Shown here piece after piece: positions 9,781-20,098 of a DNA stretch of 64,000 nucleotides; within the stretch, counting starts at the first letter, position 1; every line of letters starts with the position of its first letter. Source of the stretch: Coix lacryma-jobi var. lacryma-jobi. Its lineage: Eukaryota > Streptophyta > Magnoliopsida > Poales > Poaceae. The stretch lies in contig CM019828.1 in NCBI GenBank assembly GCA_009763385.1, forward strand, positions 28,658,540 through 28,722,539, given 5' to 3'. A program made the position numbers and the translations under genes. The notes below the pieces were generated by a model. The model ran no database searches. It was not told the origin of the DNA and was given only the letters and a program-made list of their open reading frames with translations.

Positions 9781-12546
9781 TCAAATCGAGTGACTCCTTT
9801 GGTGGGTGAGACTTTCAGGTACACATAATCTCCGATTTGAAACTTTTAGAGGTCGACGTCTCTTGTCAGCATAACTCTTCTGTCGAGATTGAGCAATCTT
9901 CATATTCTCCTGTATTTGCTTGACTTTCTCTTCCATATCTTTTACTAGGTCAACTTCAAAGAATTCTCTCTCTCCAGGTTCAGACCAACTGAGAGGTGTA
10001 CGACAACGACGACCGTACAGTGCTTCAAAGGGTGCCATCTTGATGCTTTCTTGATAACTGTTATTATATGAGAATTCTGCCAAGGGCAAACAGTCGTCCC
10101 AAGTATCTGCGAAGGTGAGCACACATGCTCTCAACATATCTTCCAACACTTGGTTGACTCGCTCAGTTTGCCCATCCGTTTGTGGATGATATGCTGTACT
10201 ATGCAAGAGCTTGGTTCCAAGTGAGGTATGGAACGCTTTCCAAAACTTTGCGACAAACTGAGTACCACGATCAGAGATAATGGTTTTGGGTATACCATGG
10301 AGTTTGACTATGTTGTTCTTGTACAAAGCGGCATATGTGGGAACAGTGTAACTGGTTTTGACTGGCAGGAAGTGAGCTTGCTTTGTGAGACGATCCACGA
10401 TCACCCAGATGGAATCATAACCCTTTTGGGTCTTGGGTAGCCCATTTATGAAATCCATACTGATATCGTCCCATTTCCAGGCAGGTACAGGTAAAGGTTG
10501 CAATTCTCCTCCAGGCTTCATGTGCACGGCTTTGACCTTCTGACAAGTATCACAGTGAGCGACATAGCGAGCGATCTCAATCTTCATCTTTGTCCACCAG
10601 AACCTTTGCTTCAAGTCCTGGTACATCTTGTTGCTGCCAGGGTGGATAGAGAATCTAGTTAGGTGTGCTTCATCAAGGATTAACTGTCTCAATTCAGGCA
10701 CCTTAGGAACTACCAGACGATTCTTGAACCATACCACTCCTTCATCATCAATCCTGAAACAATCAGCCTTTCCGGCTTTGACCTTTTCGATGATGCGCTT
10801 GATTCCAGGGTTATCTTTCTGCGCAGTGATGATCTGCTCTCTGATAGGGGTCTCTATTCTGATATTATTTAGAGCTCCTTGCGGAATCATTTCAATACTC
10901 AGCTTCTCTAGCTCATAACACAGAGAAGAATCATAGGGTTTTGTCACCAGACAGTTGCAATGTGACTTGCGACTGAGTGCGTCGGCGACCACATTCGCCT
11001 TACCCGGATGGTAATGCACTTCAAGATCATAGTCCTTAATTAACTCAAGCCATCTTCTCTGCCTCATGTTCAGGTCCTCTTGAGTGAAGATATACTTCAG
11101 GCTTTTATGATCAGTGTACACATTACAGGTACTGCCCAACAAATAATGACGCCAAATCTTCAAGGCATGCACTACTGCTGCTAACTCAAGATCATGGGTT
11201 GGGTAATTCTCCTCACGTCGCTTAAGCTGCCGGGAGGCATAAGCGATCACTCGACCTTCTTGCATCAAAACACAGCCCAAACCAGTTCCAGATGCATCAC
11301 AGTAGACATCAAAGGGCTTTTCGATGTTTGGTTGGGCTAGCACTAGTGATGTAGTTAACAGTTTCTTCAGAGTTTGAAAGGCTTGCTCACAGGCTGGTGA
11401 CCAGACAAACTTCACAGAATTCTTTACTAACTCAGTGATAGGCTTGGCGATTCTTGAGAAATCTGGGATGAAACGACGATAACATTCTGCCATTCCCATA
11501 AAGCTGCGGACTTGATGAACAGTGGTAGGTGGCTTCCAATCCAGAATGTCTGCCACTTTACCAGGGTCAACTGACACACCTTCAGCGGATAAGACATGAC
11601 CAAGGAACTGTATCTGATCTAACCAGAACTCACATTTACTGAACTTGGCATATAGCTGATGTTCTCTGAGACGGGATAGAACGATACGAAGATGCTCGGC
11701 GTGATCTTCAGGGGTTTTTGAGTAGACAAGGATGTCGTCAATGAACACGACCACAAATTTATCAAGCTCTGGCATGAACACAGAGTTCATGAGGTACATG
11801 AAATGAGCAGGGGCATTGGTCAAACCGAAGGACATGACCAAGTACTCATATAGGCCGTATCTGGTGGTGAAAGCTGTTTTAGGAATGTCTTCAGGACGAA
11901 TCTTTATTTGGTGGTAGCCAGATCTGAGATCGATCTTGGAGAACACCTTGGCTCCAGTTAGTTGATCAAAGAGAAGATCAATGCGAGGCAAAGGATATTT
12001 GTTTTTGATGGTGACCTCGTTGAGAGGAAGATAGTCAACGCACAACCTGAGACTTTTGTCTTTCTTCTTAACAAAGATTGCAGGACAGCCCCAAGGAGAC
12101 GAGCTTGGGCGGATGAGACCCTTGTCCAGCAATTCTTGTAATTGGATTTTTAGCTCTGCCAACTCTCTGGGAGGCATTCGATAAGCTCTGCGGGATATAG
12201 GAGCAGTCCCGGGCTTTAGCTCTATAGCAAACTCAACATCACGGTCAGGAGGTAGACCAGGTAAATCCTCTGGAAAAACATCAGGGAATTCACAGACCAC
12301 GGGGATGTCTCTGGTCTCCAGAACATAGGTGGTGTTTACTTGAGTGGCTGCTGGTTTTTGAGGCATTGGAAGTTGGAGAAGGAGTTTGGAGGTACTGTTA
12401 GGAATATCCACTCTCACAACTCTATTCAGGATGTCGATCATGGCTTTATACTGACACATCCAATTCATGCCTAGAATGACATCTGACTGATAAACTTCAC
12501 TGATAAAAGGGTAGATTGATTGATAGAGACATCTGACAGATAACAA
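9781..12546 (-). CDS. pol: Element D pol: partial protease, RT, RNase H, integrase
   Basis: The open frame is 921 residues. It begins with the second half of the protease (DVILGMNWMCQYKAMID). RT follows, with SSPWGCPAIFVKKKD, the LRSGYHQIKI block and catalytic FIDDILVYS. RNase H starts at FDVYCDASGTGLGC. The integrase has an HHCC zinc region (SIHPGSNKMYQDLKQRFWW, CDTCQ) and DDE residues in MDFINGLP, ISDRGTQF and TDGQTERVNQ. Catalytic residues of RT and integrase are present. The protease start with its DSG motif is absent, and the last residues (after RRPLK) are out of frame because of one extra base. The frame is intact enough to suggest a fairly young but defective copy. There is no gag fusion upstream, and a stop precedes the frame. 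Confidence 0.92.
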   Translation of the reverse strand: MLSVRCLYQSIYPFISEVYQSDVILGMNWMCQYKAMIDILNRVVRVDIPNSTSKLLLQLPMPQKPAATQVNTTYVLETRDIPVVCEFPDVFPEDLPGLPPDRDVEFAIELKPGTAPISRRAYRMPPRELAELKIQLQELLDKGLIRPSSSPWGCPAIFVKKKDKSLRLCVDYLPLNEVTIKNKYPLPRIDLLFDQLTGAKVFSKIDLRSGYHQIKIRPEDIPKTAFTTRYGLYEYLVMSFGLTNAPAHFMYLMNSVFMPELDKFVVVFIDDILVYSKTPEDHAEHLRIVLSRLREHQLYAKFSKCEFWLDQIQFLGHVLSAEGVSVDPGKVADILDWKPPTTVHQVRSFMGMAECYRRFIPDFSRIAKPITELVKNSVKFVWSPACEQAFQTLKKLLTTSLVLAQPNIEKPFDVYCDASGTGLGCVLMQEGRVIAYASRQLKRREENYPTHDLELAAVVHALKIWRHYLLGSTCNVYTDHKSLKYIFTQEDLNMRQRRWLELIKDYDLEVHYHPGKANVVADALSRKSHCNCLVTKPYDSSLCYELEKLSIEMIPQGALNNIRIETPIREQIITAQKDNPGIKRIIEKVKAGKADCFRIDDEGVVWFKNRLVVPKVPELRQLILDEAHLTRFSIHPGSNKMYQDLKQRFWWTKMKIEIARYVAHCDTCQKVKAVHMKPGGELQPLPVPAWKWDDISMDFINGLPKTQKGYDSIWVIVDRLTKQAHFLPVKTSYTVPTYAALYKNNIVKLHGIPKTIISDRGTQFVAKFWKAFHTSLGTKLLHSTAYHPQTDGQTERVNQVLEDMLRACVLTFADTWDDCLPLAEFSYNNSYQESIKMAPFEALYGRRCRTPLSWSEPGEREFFEVDLVKDMEEKVKQIQENMKIAQSRQKSYADKRRRPLKVSNRRLCVPESLTHQRSHSI

Positions 12547-12688
12547 CTGACTGATAAGGGGAAAAGGTACGAAAGAAAGATACAGACTCGACTTAACAAA
12601 AGACAGACTAACGCTCCCAAACCTAGACTAAGGTTTTAGGTAAGCAGGTGGTACAGACACACGGGGTCTCCATCCCCTAACGACGAGC
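12547..12688. other. Junction of deleted gag/protease segment in element D
   Basis: Only about 140 bases separate the H3-like ORF from the truncated protease. Capsid, nucleocapsid zinc knuckle and the protease active site of a normal chromovirus are not found here or elsewhere in the element, so an internal deletion is inferred. Confidence 0.6.
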
Positions 12689-13297
12689 CTAGTCTTCATC
12701 GATGATGATCATGTCCTCGTCGTCGTCTTCTTCTTCGAGGATGAGCTCAGGCTCAACCTCCTCATCCTCGTCTTCAGCGTGGATGTTCTCGGCAGGTTCA
12801 ACCTCCTCGTTCATGCTGGTCTCCTGCTCCATGTCCGGCTCTTCCACTACTCCATCTTCAGGGTCTTCCATAACCGGGGGTACCAAGGGGTGAAGTTGAT
12901 CATGCAACTGGTGCACTTCTTCATGAAGCATGTCATTGAACTGTTCGATCTGAGCTGTGTACTGCTGCAGTCCGTGGAGCTCGGCTCTGGTGATGTCTTC
13001 GCGGTCCCAAGCATCATTGCGCTGCTCGATAGCGCGAACGGTGTTCCTGTTGGCCTGCTCCAGGGAAGCTTGTGCTTCATAAAACCCCAGACGTGAGTGG
13101 TAGAAGTCACGCTCCAAGTTCTTCAGCTCAGCCTTCAGGTCCTTGATTTCCTCCTTCAGGTTCTTACGGGAACGACGGGGAAAGCGACGTCCGTTAGAAG
13201 GTTCGGCAGTCTCTTCTCCAACGCGTGGTGCCAGCTGGTGGCGCGGCACACCATTGGGTCCAGTTGACTTGCGAGCAGTCAGCTTGAGACGAGCCAT
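12689..13297 (-). CDS. Element D ORF with histone H3 tail-like N-terminus, coiled coil and acidic tail (202 aa)
   Basis: The start ATG at 13297 lies about 300 bases downstream of the PBS, where gag normally starts. The first 13 residues are MARLKLTARKSTG, followed by PRHQLAPR around residues 18-25. Against the histone H3 tail (ARTKQTARKSTGG..PRKQLA), R2, K4, T6, A7, R8, K9, S10, T11 and G12 coincide in number; T3 and Q5 are both Leu. Residues about 45-130 form a charged, heptad-like helix (KEEIKDLKAELKNLERD). The C-terminal 60 residues are very acidic (EDEDEEVEPE, EEEDDDEDMI) and end in a natural stop. It sits in the gag position but has no capsid or zinc knuckle. It may be an accessory or leader protein or the gag N-terminus cut by the deletion. 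A role in binding chromatin readers is inference. Confidence 0.75.
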   Translation of the reverse strand: MARLKLTARKSTGPNGVPRHQLAPRVGEETAEPSNGRRFPRRSRKNLKEEIKDLKAELKNLERDFYHSRLGFYEAQASLEQANRNTVRAIEQRNDAWDREDITRAELHGLQQYTAQIEQFNDMLHEEVHQLHDQLHPLVPPVMEDPEDGVVEEPDMEQETSMNEEVEPAENIHAEDEDEEVEPELILEEEDDDEDMIIIDED

Positions 13298-13611
13298 GTC
13301 TGGACAAGAGAAGATAGGTGAGAAAGGCTAGCAAGAACAGGTAAAGGCATACTATCCCAACGAACTTAGTTAGTTTAAGTGAATATGATATGATGCATGA
13401 ATCGTTCCTACGGAACAAGGCAATGCAAGATACATAACATATATAGGGCTTAAGACACGTTGTCCTGCTACTAGTGTCGCCAATAGAAGACGAGATGAGA
13501 AAAGCAGTTTGGACTCAAAAATAGTCAAGTTTAATTTGTTTGGACTCAAAAATCTTTTGAAGTTTTCGCAAAACTACTGCAACGTTATAGTGAGATGCTC
13601 CGATACCAATC
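13298..13611 (-). promoter_or_regulatory. Leader of element D with initiator-Met PBS
   Basis: The minus-strand PBS TGGTATCGGAGC occupies 13597-13608, three bases from the LTR end. It has the same one-base variant of the initiator-Met tRNA complement as elements C and F. The rest of the segment is untranslated leader up to the ATG at 13297. Confidence 0.8.
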
Positions 13612-16600
13612 TGTGACAGAACGGCCCTAATCCCATGGCCCACGTGTCCCTGTCAACCTCTGACAGCCGAACCCGTGTTCCATGTGATTAAGACCTGTTC
13701 GCCACCGGGCTACATCAGCGCCCATTGTCCGCAGGATCATCTCACAATTCGGTTACAGCATTGCATACTTTTACAAATAATATCGGAATAAAGAGCAGAA
13801 GACTTAAATAACAATAGTTTTACAAACTGGAGTTCCAAATAGAACTAAAGGTACGATTAATACAGACCATGTTCTGATAGTTCCAAAATAGACAACGTAG
13901 CAGAGTACGACAATAAAAAGATACTTCACCCCGCCCGAGGGTGCACATCTATTCTTCGGCCTCATCGGCCTCCTCCTGAACGAAGGTCACACAGCAGGGT
14001 TCTAGACATCTTGGATACTCAGGCATACCTGCAGCATGGGTAACAAACCCTGAGTACTGGGGTACTCAACAAGACTTAACCGACTAAAGAAAAAGGGAGT
14101 AGACTCAGGAATGAGAGGCTAAGGGTAGTCAAGGTAAGGCTTTAGCAAGAACAAGTATTTTGCAGAAAAGCATTTTGTAAACCTTGTTTTGTTTTGGAAA
14201 GGTTCAGTATTCCTCAATTCTTCATCATTCATGATTCATTTTACTTTTCAAAACATACCTAGTTGAGAACCACTCTCCGTTGACAGTCAGTGGACCAAGT
14301 CTCCATAACCGAGGAGCAACGTTAATCCGGATAAATAATACTCAGCTGAGGATCCCTATCCACACTGCATATGTAGCACCCAAGCTTGCATATGCCAACT
14401 CGTCTTCCACGATTCCTCCAAGATTAGACCGGTCCTACGCCACCCGGAAGTACAGTACACCACTCCAATCCGGGACTCTAACCCACGTGGGTACATGCTA
14501 CTTCCGCTATCTCTCCACTCCCAGTGCGCGGTTGTCGGCCTCAATCAAAGATTCCTCGGAGCCAGAGCTTTCCGTAGTATGTGAATAGTTACAAGTCTTG
14601 ACCAGCAGGCCCCCATACGGATGGTCCCTACATTTTTCCGCCAGCGACAAGCACCTCGGGACTCTAACCCAAGAGTACAGGTCCTGTCGGTTTTTCAACC
14701 CTGTCCGGGTCGGTGTCAACTGTTGAGTCCCGGACTACAACATGACGGCACCGTACGCGCGGACAACCTCTTCTCGCCATTGACTAGGCACGGCCAGTTA
14801 CCTAGCCAACAGTCGGGAAGTAAAGCCAAATTCCCATAAAGTTCTTAAAAGTGATCACACTTTTGAAATTGGCATTTTTATTGCAAAGTCTAAGTCGATA
14901 AGCATTGCTAAGCATTTTTCAAATACTTTTGAAAAGCAGGTATCGGGTGTATCAGTGGTCAAGGTGGATAATGCACCAATTAGGATAGCACTCAACTCCT
15001 ATAAACCTAATGCAGTAATTTACTCAAAAGCATTAAGGAAGACATTTTATAAATCCAAGGAAAAGGGTTGGATGCACCGGGGCTTGCCTTGAAGAGCAAG
15101 GAGGGCAGGCTCGAGGGCGGCAGGGCAGGTGTCGGAGCTCGGGGTAGCCTCGGAGACAGGTTCGTCAGCGGCTGCCTCGAACTTGACGCCTTCTCCTTCA
15201 GACACTACACGGATGCAATGATGGATGCTTATGAGGATGCTGACATGAACAATAGTCTAGCTAAGGTGCAGGACAATTCCACTGATTCTAGAATATACTT
15301 TCAAAAGTGAAAGTAACTCCTAGAGTGGACATTAAGTTACTTATCTTTTACCCCTAAGCAAGATTAATCAAACCCATAAAGCATCATTTAGCAACCAAAG
15401 CAAAAGTCATGCATGACATCATAAAACATCATAGACCAGCGGGGTGAGGGTCCATGAACAGCAAACAATACCAAAAGTCACACCACAGAGCAGGCATCAC
15501 AAACCCTAATCACTTTTCTATTTTCTTAATTATTTAAAAAGGTCACTTTATGAAGTTGCTCCAAAAATTACCAAATTAATCTCATAAGTTGATTAAGGTA
15601 TAAATAGATGGCAAAACAAATTTCATAATTTGTGGAGGTTATTAAGGTGCTCAATTAAATCTAAGCATAAATTAACAAAAGGCACTATTTAACAATTAAA
15701 ATAAATGCTCAAACATCAAATTGTTCCAAATGACTTCAAAATTTTACCAGAGACTAAGCATGGCATAAGGAGCTCATAAAAACTTGTCTCTTGATTTTTG
15801 GAGCTACACATGATTTTCTAAAAATCTAAAACCATCCATTTTTCAATTAAAGGAAGGCTTTTTCATTTTCCAAATTTTACAGAAAGGTAGGGTTTCTTAT
15901 TTTTCTAAAATACTAAACAGTGCAAGGAGTATACCACATTTTTTTCAGGATTTAAGGAACAACACATTAATTCCCACAAAAAAGAGAAAAACAGAACACT
16001 ATTCACCCATTTTTCAAAAAAGAAAAAGCACACTGTGCTTCTTCCCCGCGCGGTCAGCGCGTTCGCCGGCGAGGACGCGCGGCGGACCGGCCGCTCGGGC
16101 CACGCGCTGGACAAACGGAGGGTAGGGAAAGCTTCACTGGCTCACCGGGAGTTGGGAATGAAGGACGGCGAGCCGGTGCAAGGGTCGGAGATGGGAGTTC
16201 GACGGCGGCGGGGCTTCGGCGGAGCTTTTCGACGGCGAGCACGTGTTCCGGCGGCTCTGTTCGTCAAAAGAGGTCGCCGGTGGGCGGTTAGAAGCGCACC
16301 GAGGTGAGGAATAAAGGACGGGGGTCGGAGGGACGGGAGGAATACTCACGGCGGCGAATTTCGCGCTTCACCGCGGCGGGACCGTTCGCCGGAGTTCGGG
16401 AAGATGAGGTTACGCCGGGCGATAGGAGGCGGTAGAGGTGAAATTGAGGGGTCGGGAAGCTTCGCGAGGACACGGCGGAGCTTCGGAGCTAGGTGGTTGG
16501 ACGGCGGAGGCGCTGGAGAGGGCTGACCACGGTGGCGGAGAGGGTGAGTTGCTCCGGCCGGCCGGCGGGCCTTTTATAACCGCGGGGTGGAGCTGGGGGG

Positions 16601-17708
16601 GTCCGGGCGAGGGGTGAGGAGTGCTCGCGCGGGCTTTGCGGAGGTAGGGAGCACGGTAGGGCGGCTCGGTATGGACGGGAAGCTCGCGCGCGGCGCGGCG
16701 GCTTGCCGGCGGCCGGCAGCTGCCCGCTGTCCGCGGCGGAGGGGAAAAAGAGGAGGAAAGGGATGGGCGAGGCGGAGGTAGGGGCCGGGGGATCAAGCAC
16801 CTTCGCTGGACGCGCGCGGCACGGGCGCGGGTCAGCCGGAAGACGTGGCCGGCGGTCCGCCGCCGGCGGCCGGGGTCCCCCCCCTGCTTTAAAATTCGCG
16901 CACAGTGACATCACCTTCCCTTATTTCTGAATTTTCGAAATTACTCCCAAAAATTGAACTGAGCAACAAAAACTCAAAACACCAAAGTTGTGCAGAATTT
17001 TGAGATCTACAACTTTGTCAATATGGACATTTTCAAATTCCAAATAGTTTTTGAACTGCATTTGAAAACAGAAAAGGGGACACTTTTGGAATTTGAATCA
17101 ATTCAAAATTACTTTTGATTTTATATTGAAACTTGAAAATATGTAAATATGAAAGTTGTTCCTTTGATCAAAACCTAAAACTTTGCTATTATACACTTCT
17201 TCTGAAACTCATTAGTTTTCAAACTAATTTTGAAAACCAAAAAGGGGACAAAAGTTGGAGTTTGAAAGGATTTGAAATAACTCAAAATTTTGTACTGCAA
17301 CTTGAAAATTTGTAAATACCAAAGTTGTTTCTCTTGACCAGATCTACAACTTTGCTTTTTGGACTAACCCAAAATTTTGAATAATTTTTGAATCACAAAG
17401 AGAGGGTTAAAATCCAGGGTTTGGAAATCAGGGTTTTGCAAAGGAATTTGAAATCTGATTTTGGTTTTTGAACTTTGGTCAACACAACAAACCTTCAAGA
17501 CACCAAGGAACAAGAATTACACCAAGCATAGCCACAGAGGTGAAATTACTGTTTTGCCCCTATAGGGAGGTTAGGGCTTTTAGGGTTTTTGAAAAGAGAT
17601 TGCTACACAAGTATTAAGCAAACTTAAATGCAAAGCAAACATAATGATTAATGACTAATGATGATGACATGTCAGGTTAATTACAGTTCAAACACCAGGG
17701 GTGTTACA
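13612..17708 (-). repeat. 5' LTR of element D (4097 bp, full length)
   Basis: The minus-strand start TGTAACACCCC at 17708 and end CTGTCACA at 13612 are matched by the left LTR. It carries the 816-bp segment missing from the other copy. It contains short internal duplications: the segment near 17221-17330 (ACTTGAAAATTTGTAAATACCAAAGTTG) resembles 17110-17160. A TATA-like TTATAAAAGG lies near 16572-16580 on the minus strand. The GC-rich stretch 16030-16880 gives long spurious ORFs. Confidence 0.9.
16572..16580 (-). promoter_or_regulatory. TATA box of element D 5' LTR
   Basis: The minus strand reads GTTATAAAAGGCC with GC-rich sequence on both sides, a plausible core promoter about 1.1 kb into the LTR. 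It lies in the part missing from the 3' LTR. No transcript evidence. Confidence 0.45.
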
Positions 17709-20084
17709 ACCTCTCTAGTCAAAAACCGACTCTACGAGTCGTTCAAGAGAGAGTATGAGAACTTCCGACATCAGCCTAGCGAGAGCATAGAGAGTTTATT
17801 CGCTCGCTTTCAGGTGATTGTCAACAGGATGAGAGCTAACAAAGAGCAGTTGCCTTTCGACGATCATGAGAGAGCTTTGAAGCTTTTGCATACTCTCGAT
17901 CGGTCGGTGTGGGATTCCAAGGTTCAGGCGATCATTGAATCACCGAACTATGAGACCCACACGTGCGACGAGCTCTTTCGTAAGCTCAAGTCCAGTGAGA
18001 TTGACGCCATGGCGAGGGCTTCTTATGAAAATCCTTCTCGCCCGTCTATGGCTTTGGTTTCTGGTTCTTCCGCTAACCCCTCTGCTGGTTTCGCACTCGC
18101 TTCACTCTTTTCTGTTACAGAGGACCAGCTGGAGTCGTTGAGAGACGAGGAGTTGGCTTTGCTTGCCAACCGGTTCACGCGGTTTCACAACAACTGCATG
18201 AACCGTCGCCGCGGAGGAGGACGCTCAGGATGCTTTGAGTGCGGCGATCCTGACCACTTCATCGCCAACTGCCCCAAGAAGAACAAGCATTCGGGGAAGG
18301 GCGATCATGGGCACAAGTACAACTCCAAGCACAAGGAGAAGCATGTTCCCCCAAGGCACAAGAAGCGGGGCGGCTTCGACAAAGAGTACATCAAGAAGAA
18401 GTACTTGGAGAAGGCCCAAGCTGAGCAGCGTGCGTTCTTCGCCACGCTCAGCGACGTCGATGGCTCGGATGATGACTCCGCTTGCTCAAGCGATGACGAG
18501 TCCGAGAAGATGAAGAAGATTGAGGACAAGCTCAACGGACTGTGCTTCTTCGCCGACGACGGAGGCCTCTGCACCATGGCGCTTGGAGATGAGGTTGGTG
18601 CCGAGCTGGAGCACACCCCTCGGAACGACGACGACGACGACACCTCCCAGGTATCTCTCACCTACGACGAGCTTTCTTCCGAGGTTGAGAAGCTTACTGC
18701 TGCCCTCCTTAATCAAGATAAGTTGCTTAGGCGTGCTGCTAGAGAGCGCAAGGAGTTTAGGCAGAAGTGGGAGGACACGGTGAAGGAGCTTGAGTTCGCT
18801 CAGTCCACCGTGGTTGTGTCGGAGGAGTTGGAGTGCGAGAGATGCACCACGCACATGACTGACCTTCTCACCTTGAGAGGTAAGTATGCTGCGTTGGTAG
18901 GAGAGGTGGATGAGCTCCGTGCTAGGCCGCAGCTGTTGGGTGCGTGCAAGACTTGTCCCGTCTTGCAATCTGAGTTGGCAGAAAAGAATGTCAAGCTTGA
19001 GTCCTTAGAGAAGGCCAGCTCAGATAGCACTTGTGCCATGAGGTGTGCTTTGTGTGAGGGCTTGGAGATGGAGATTGCCAATGTGAAGCATGGCAAGATG
19101 CAAACCGAGGAGGAAAACACATACCTTCGGACCATCTTGTCATGGGTATCTTGTGGTGAGCCGCAACTCGGGATGATGATCTCCCAATTCAAGCGAGCTG
19201 CTGGAGGTCCAGGTGTAGGTTTTGCGCAGGGTGTTGATCTTTCCACTTTTGGGAAGATTGGTGAGTCTAGTGGTATGAAACCGAGTGAGAAGCCCAACTC
19301 CACCACTACTCCCAAACTTACCAAGCTTCCACCCAAAGATCCTACCAAGCCTATCACCAAGGACGGAGTGGTTGAGGAACCCCCGAGAGCTCCACCCAAG
19401 AACCAAGTCTGGGCACCCAAGCCGAACCACCTTAAGAACAAGCTTGACACAATGCCACCCATCCAGGAGGAGTGCCTGCCAAAGAAGGGCAAAGTGAACC
19501 ATACCCACAGCCCAGCGTACCAACAACCCCCTTTGCGCGCGGTGAGGTACCAGTGTGACTTCTGTGGGAGGGATGGTCACTTGAGTGAGTTCTGCTTTCG
19601 GCGCAAGAGAGAGGCGCGTCGTGCTCGGGAGATGGACAATCCGGACATGTACCACCGTTTCCATGGTGTACATGGGCCGAATGTCCAGAGGAGAGCTGCT
19701 AGGCCCGGAGGTCAGGTTCCCAGGCCTAGGCAAGAGAGGAGAGCTCCGAGGAGGGAGACTAGGCCTAGAGGTCCAGAACCTCAAGCGCCTAGGCGTAGGC
19801 CTCGTAGAGAGCGTGCCCGACGGGGTCCTGCTTTTGCAGTTGATGGACCCCGTGGCGGAGGCTTTGTTGAGCGCTTTCCACCACCGCAGTTTGAGTATCG
19901 CGGTGAGCGCTTCTTCCCCAGCGGACCACGTTTTCCTGTACGTGGTGATCGCTACCCCTGTAGACAGGCTAGGGATGGTTTTTACACTGACCGTTCTTTT
20001 GAGCAGCCGGCCCAACACTGGTATTCTTCTTACTTCACTAACCCCAGTGTTGGACCGTATGCTCACCCTATGTCTTTTTATTGA
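17709..20084 (+). CDS. gag: Element C gag, central and C-terminal part (Sirevirus gag)
   Basis: Continues the gag interrupted at 6062. After the duplicated acctc the frame reads SLVKNRLYESFKREYENF and ESIESLFARFQVIVNRM (UBN2 gag core), then a zinc knuckle CFECGDPDHFIANC at about 18232-18273. A Lys/His-rich stretch and an acidic Ser/Asp stretch (near 18460-18510) follow. Next is a long heptad region with CxxC pairs (18660-19130), then a Pro/Lys-rich linker. A second zinc-binding motif CDFCGRDGHLSEFC is at 19556-19597, then an Arg/Pro/Gly-rich tail ending SFY-stop at 20084. Two zinc motifs and a large coiled region are typical of Sirevirus gag. The frame is open for about 790 codons. The apparent start upstream of 17709 is LTR sequence of element D. 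Confidence 0.9.
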   Translation, partial: TSLVKNRLYESFKREYENFRHQPSESIESLFARFQVIVNRMRANKEQLPFDDHERALKLLHTLDRSVWDSKVQAIIESPNYETHTCDELFRKLKSSEIDAMARASYENPSRPSMALVSGSSANPSAGFALASLFSVTEDQLESLRDEELALLANRFTRFHNNCMNRRRGGGRSGCFECGDPDHFIANCPKKNKHSGKGDHGHKYNSKHKEKHVPPRHKKRGGFDKEYIKKKYLEKAQAEQRAFFATLSDVDGSDDDSACSSDDESEKMKKIEDKLNGLCFFADDGGLCTMALGDEVGAELEHTPRNDDDDDTSQVSLTYDELSSEVEKLTAALLNQDKLLRRAARERKEFRQKWEDTVKELEFAQSTVVVSEELECERCTTHMTDLLTLRGKYAALVGEVDELRARPQLLGACKTCPVLQSELAEKNVKLESLEKASSDSTCAMRCALCEGLEMEIANVKHGKMQTEEENTYLRTILSWVSCGEPQLGMMISQFKRAAGGPGVGFAQGVDLSTFGKIGESSGMKPSEKPNSTTTPKLTKLPPKDPTKPITKDGVVEEPPRAPPKNQVWAPKPNHLKNKLDTMPPIQEECLPKKGKVNHTHSPAYQQPPLRAVRYQCDFCGRDGHLSEFCFRRKREARRAREMDNPDMYHRFHGVHGPNVQRRAARPGGQVPRPRQERRAPRRETRPRGPEPQAPRRRPRRERARRGPAFAVDGPRGGGFVERFPPPQFEYRGERFFPSGPRFPVRGDRYPCRQARDGFYTDRSFEQPAQHWYSSYFTNPSVGPYAHPMSFY

Positions 20085-20098
20085 TGTAGGTAAGACGG

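Larger units (their letters stand above)
6063..17708 (-). mobile_element. Element D: Tekay-type Ty3/gypsy chromovirus, minus strand, TSD acctc
   Basis: LTRs start TGTAACACCCC and end CTGTCACA on the minus strand. TSD acctc is at 6058-6062 and 17709-17713. The PBS for initiator-Met tRNA lies beside the right LTR and a purine tract AGGGGGAAGGC beside the left. The pol order PR, RT, RNase H, integrase, chromodomain and the long LTRs place it with the Tekay/Del chromoviruses. Capsid, nucleocapsid and the start of protease are absent. A separate upstream ORF with a histone H3-like N-terminus is present. The left (3') LTR lacks an 816-bp segment found in the right LTR. Confidence 0.9.

Noticed and set aside
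12702..12893. Serine-rich plus-strand ORF
   Set aside because: Antisense of the acidic tail of the H3-like ORF; GAA/GAT codons read as serine on the other strand.
16034..16914. Long GC-rich ORFs (up to 141 aa) on both strands
   Set aside because: They are in the LTR of element D, are Arg/Pro/Ala-rich, have no domain and overlap on both strands; they reflect base composition.
17928..20066. Minus-strand ORFs of 160-308 residues
   Set aside because: Shadows of the gag frame of element C; no domain and no element signal on that strand.
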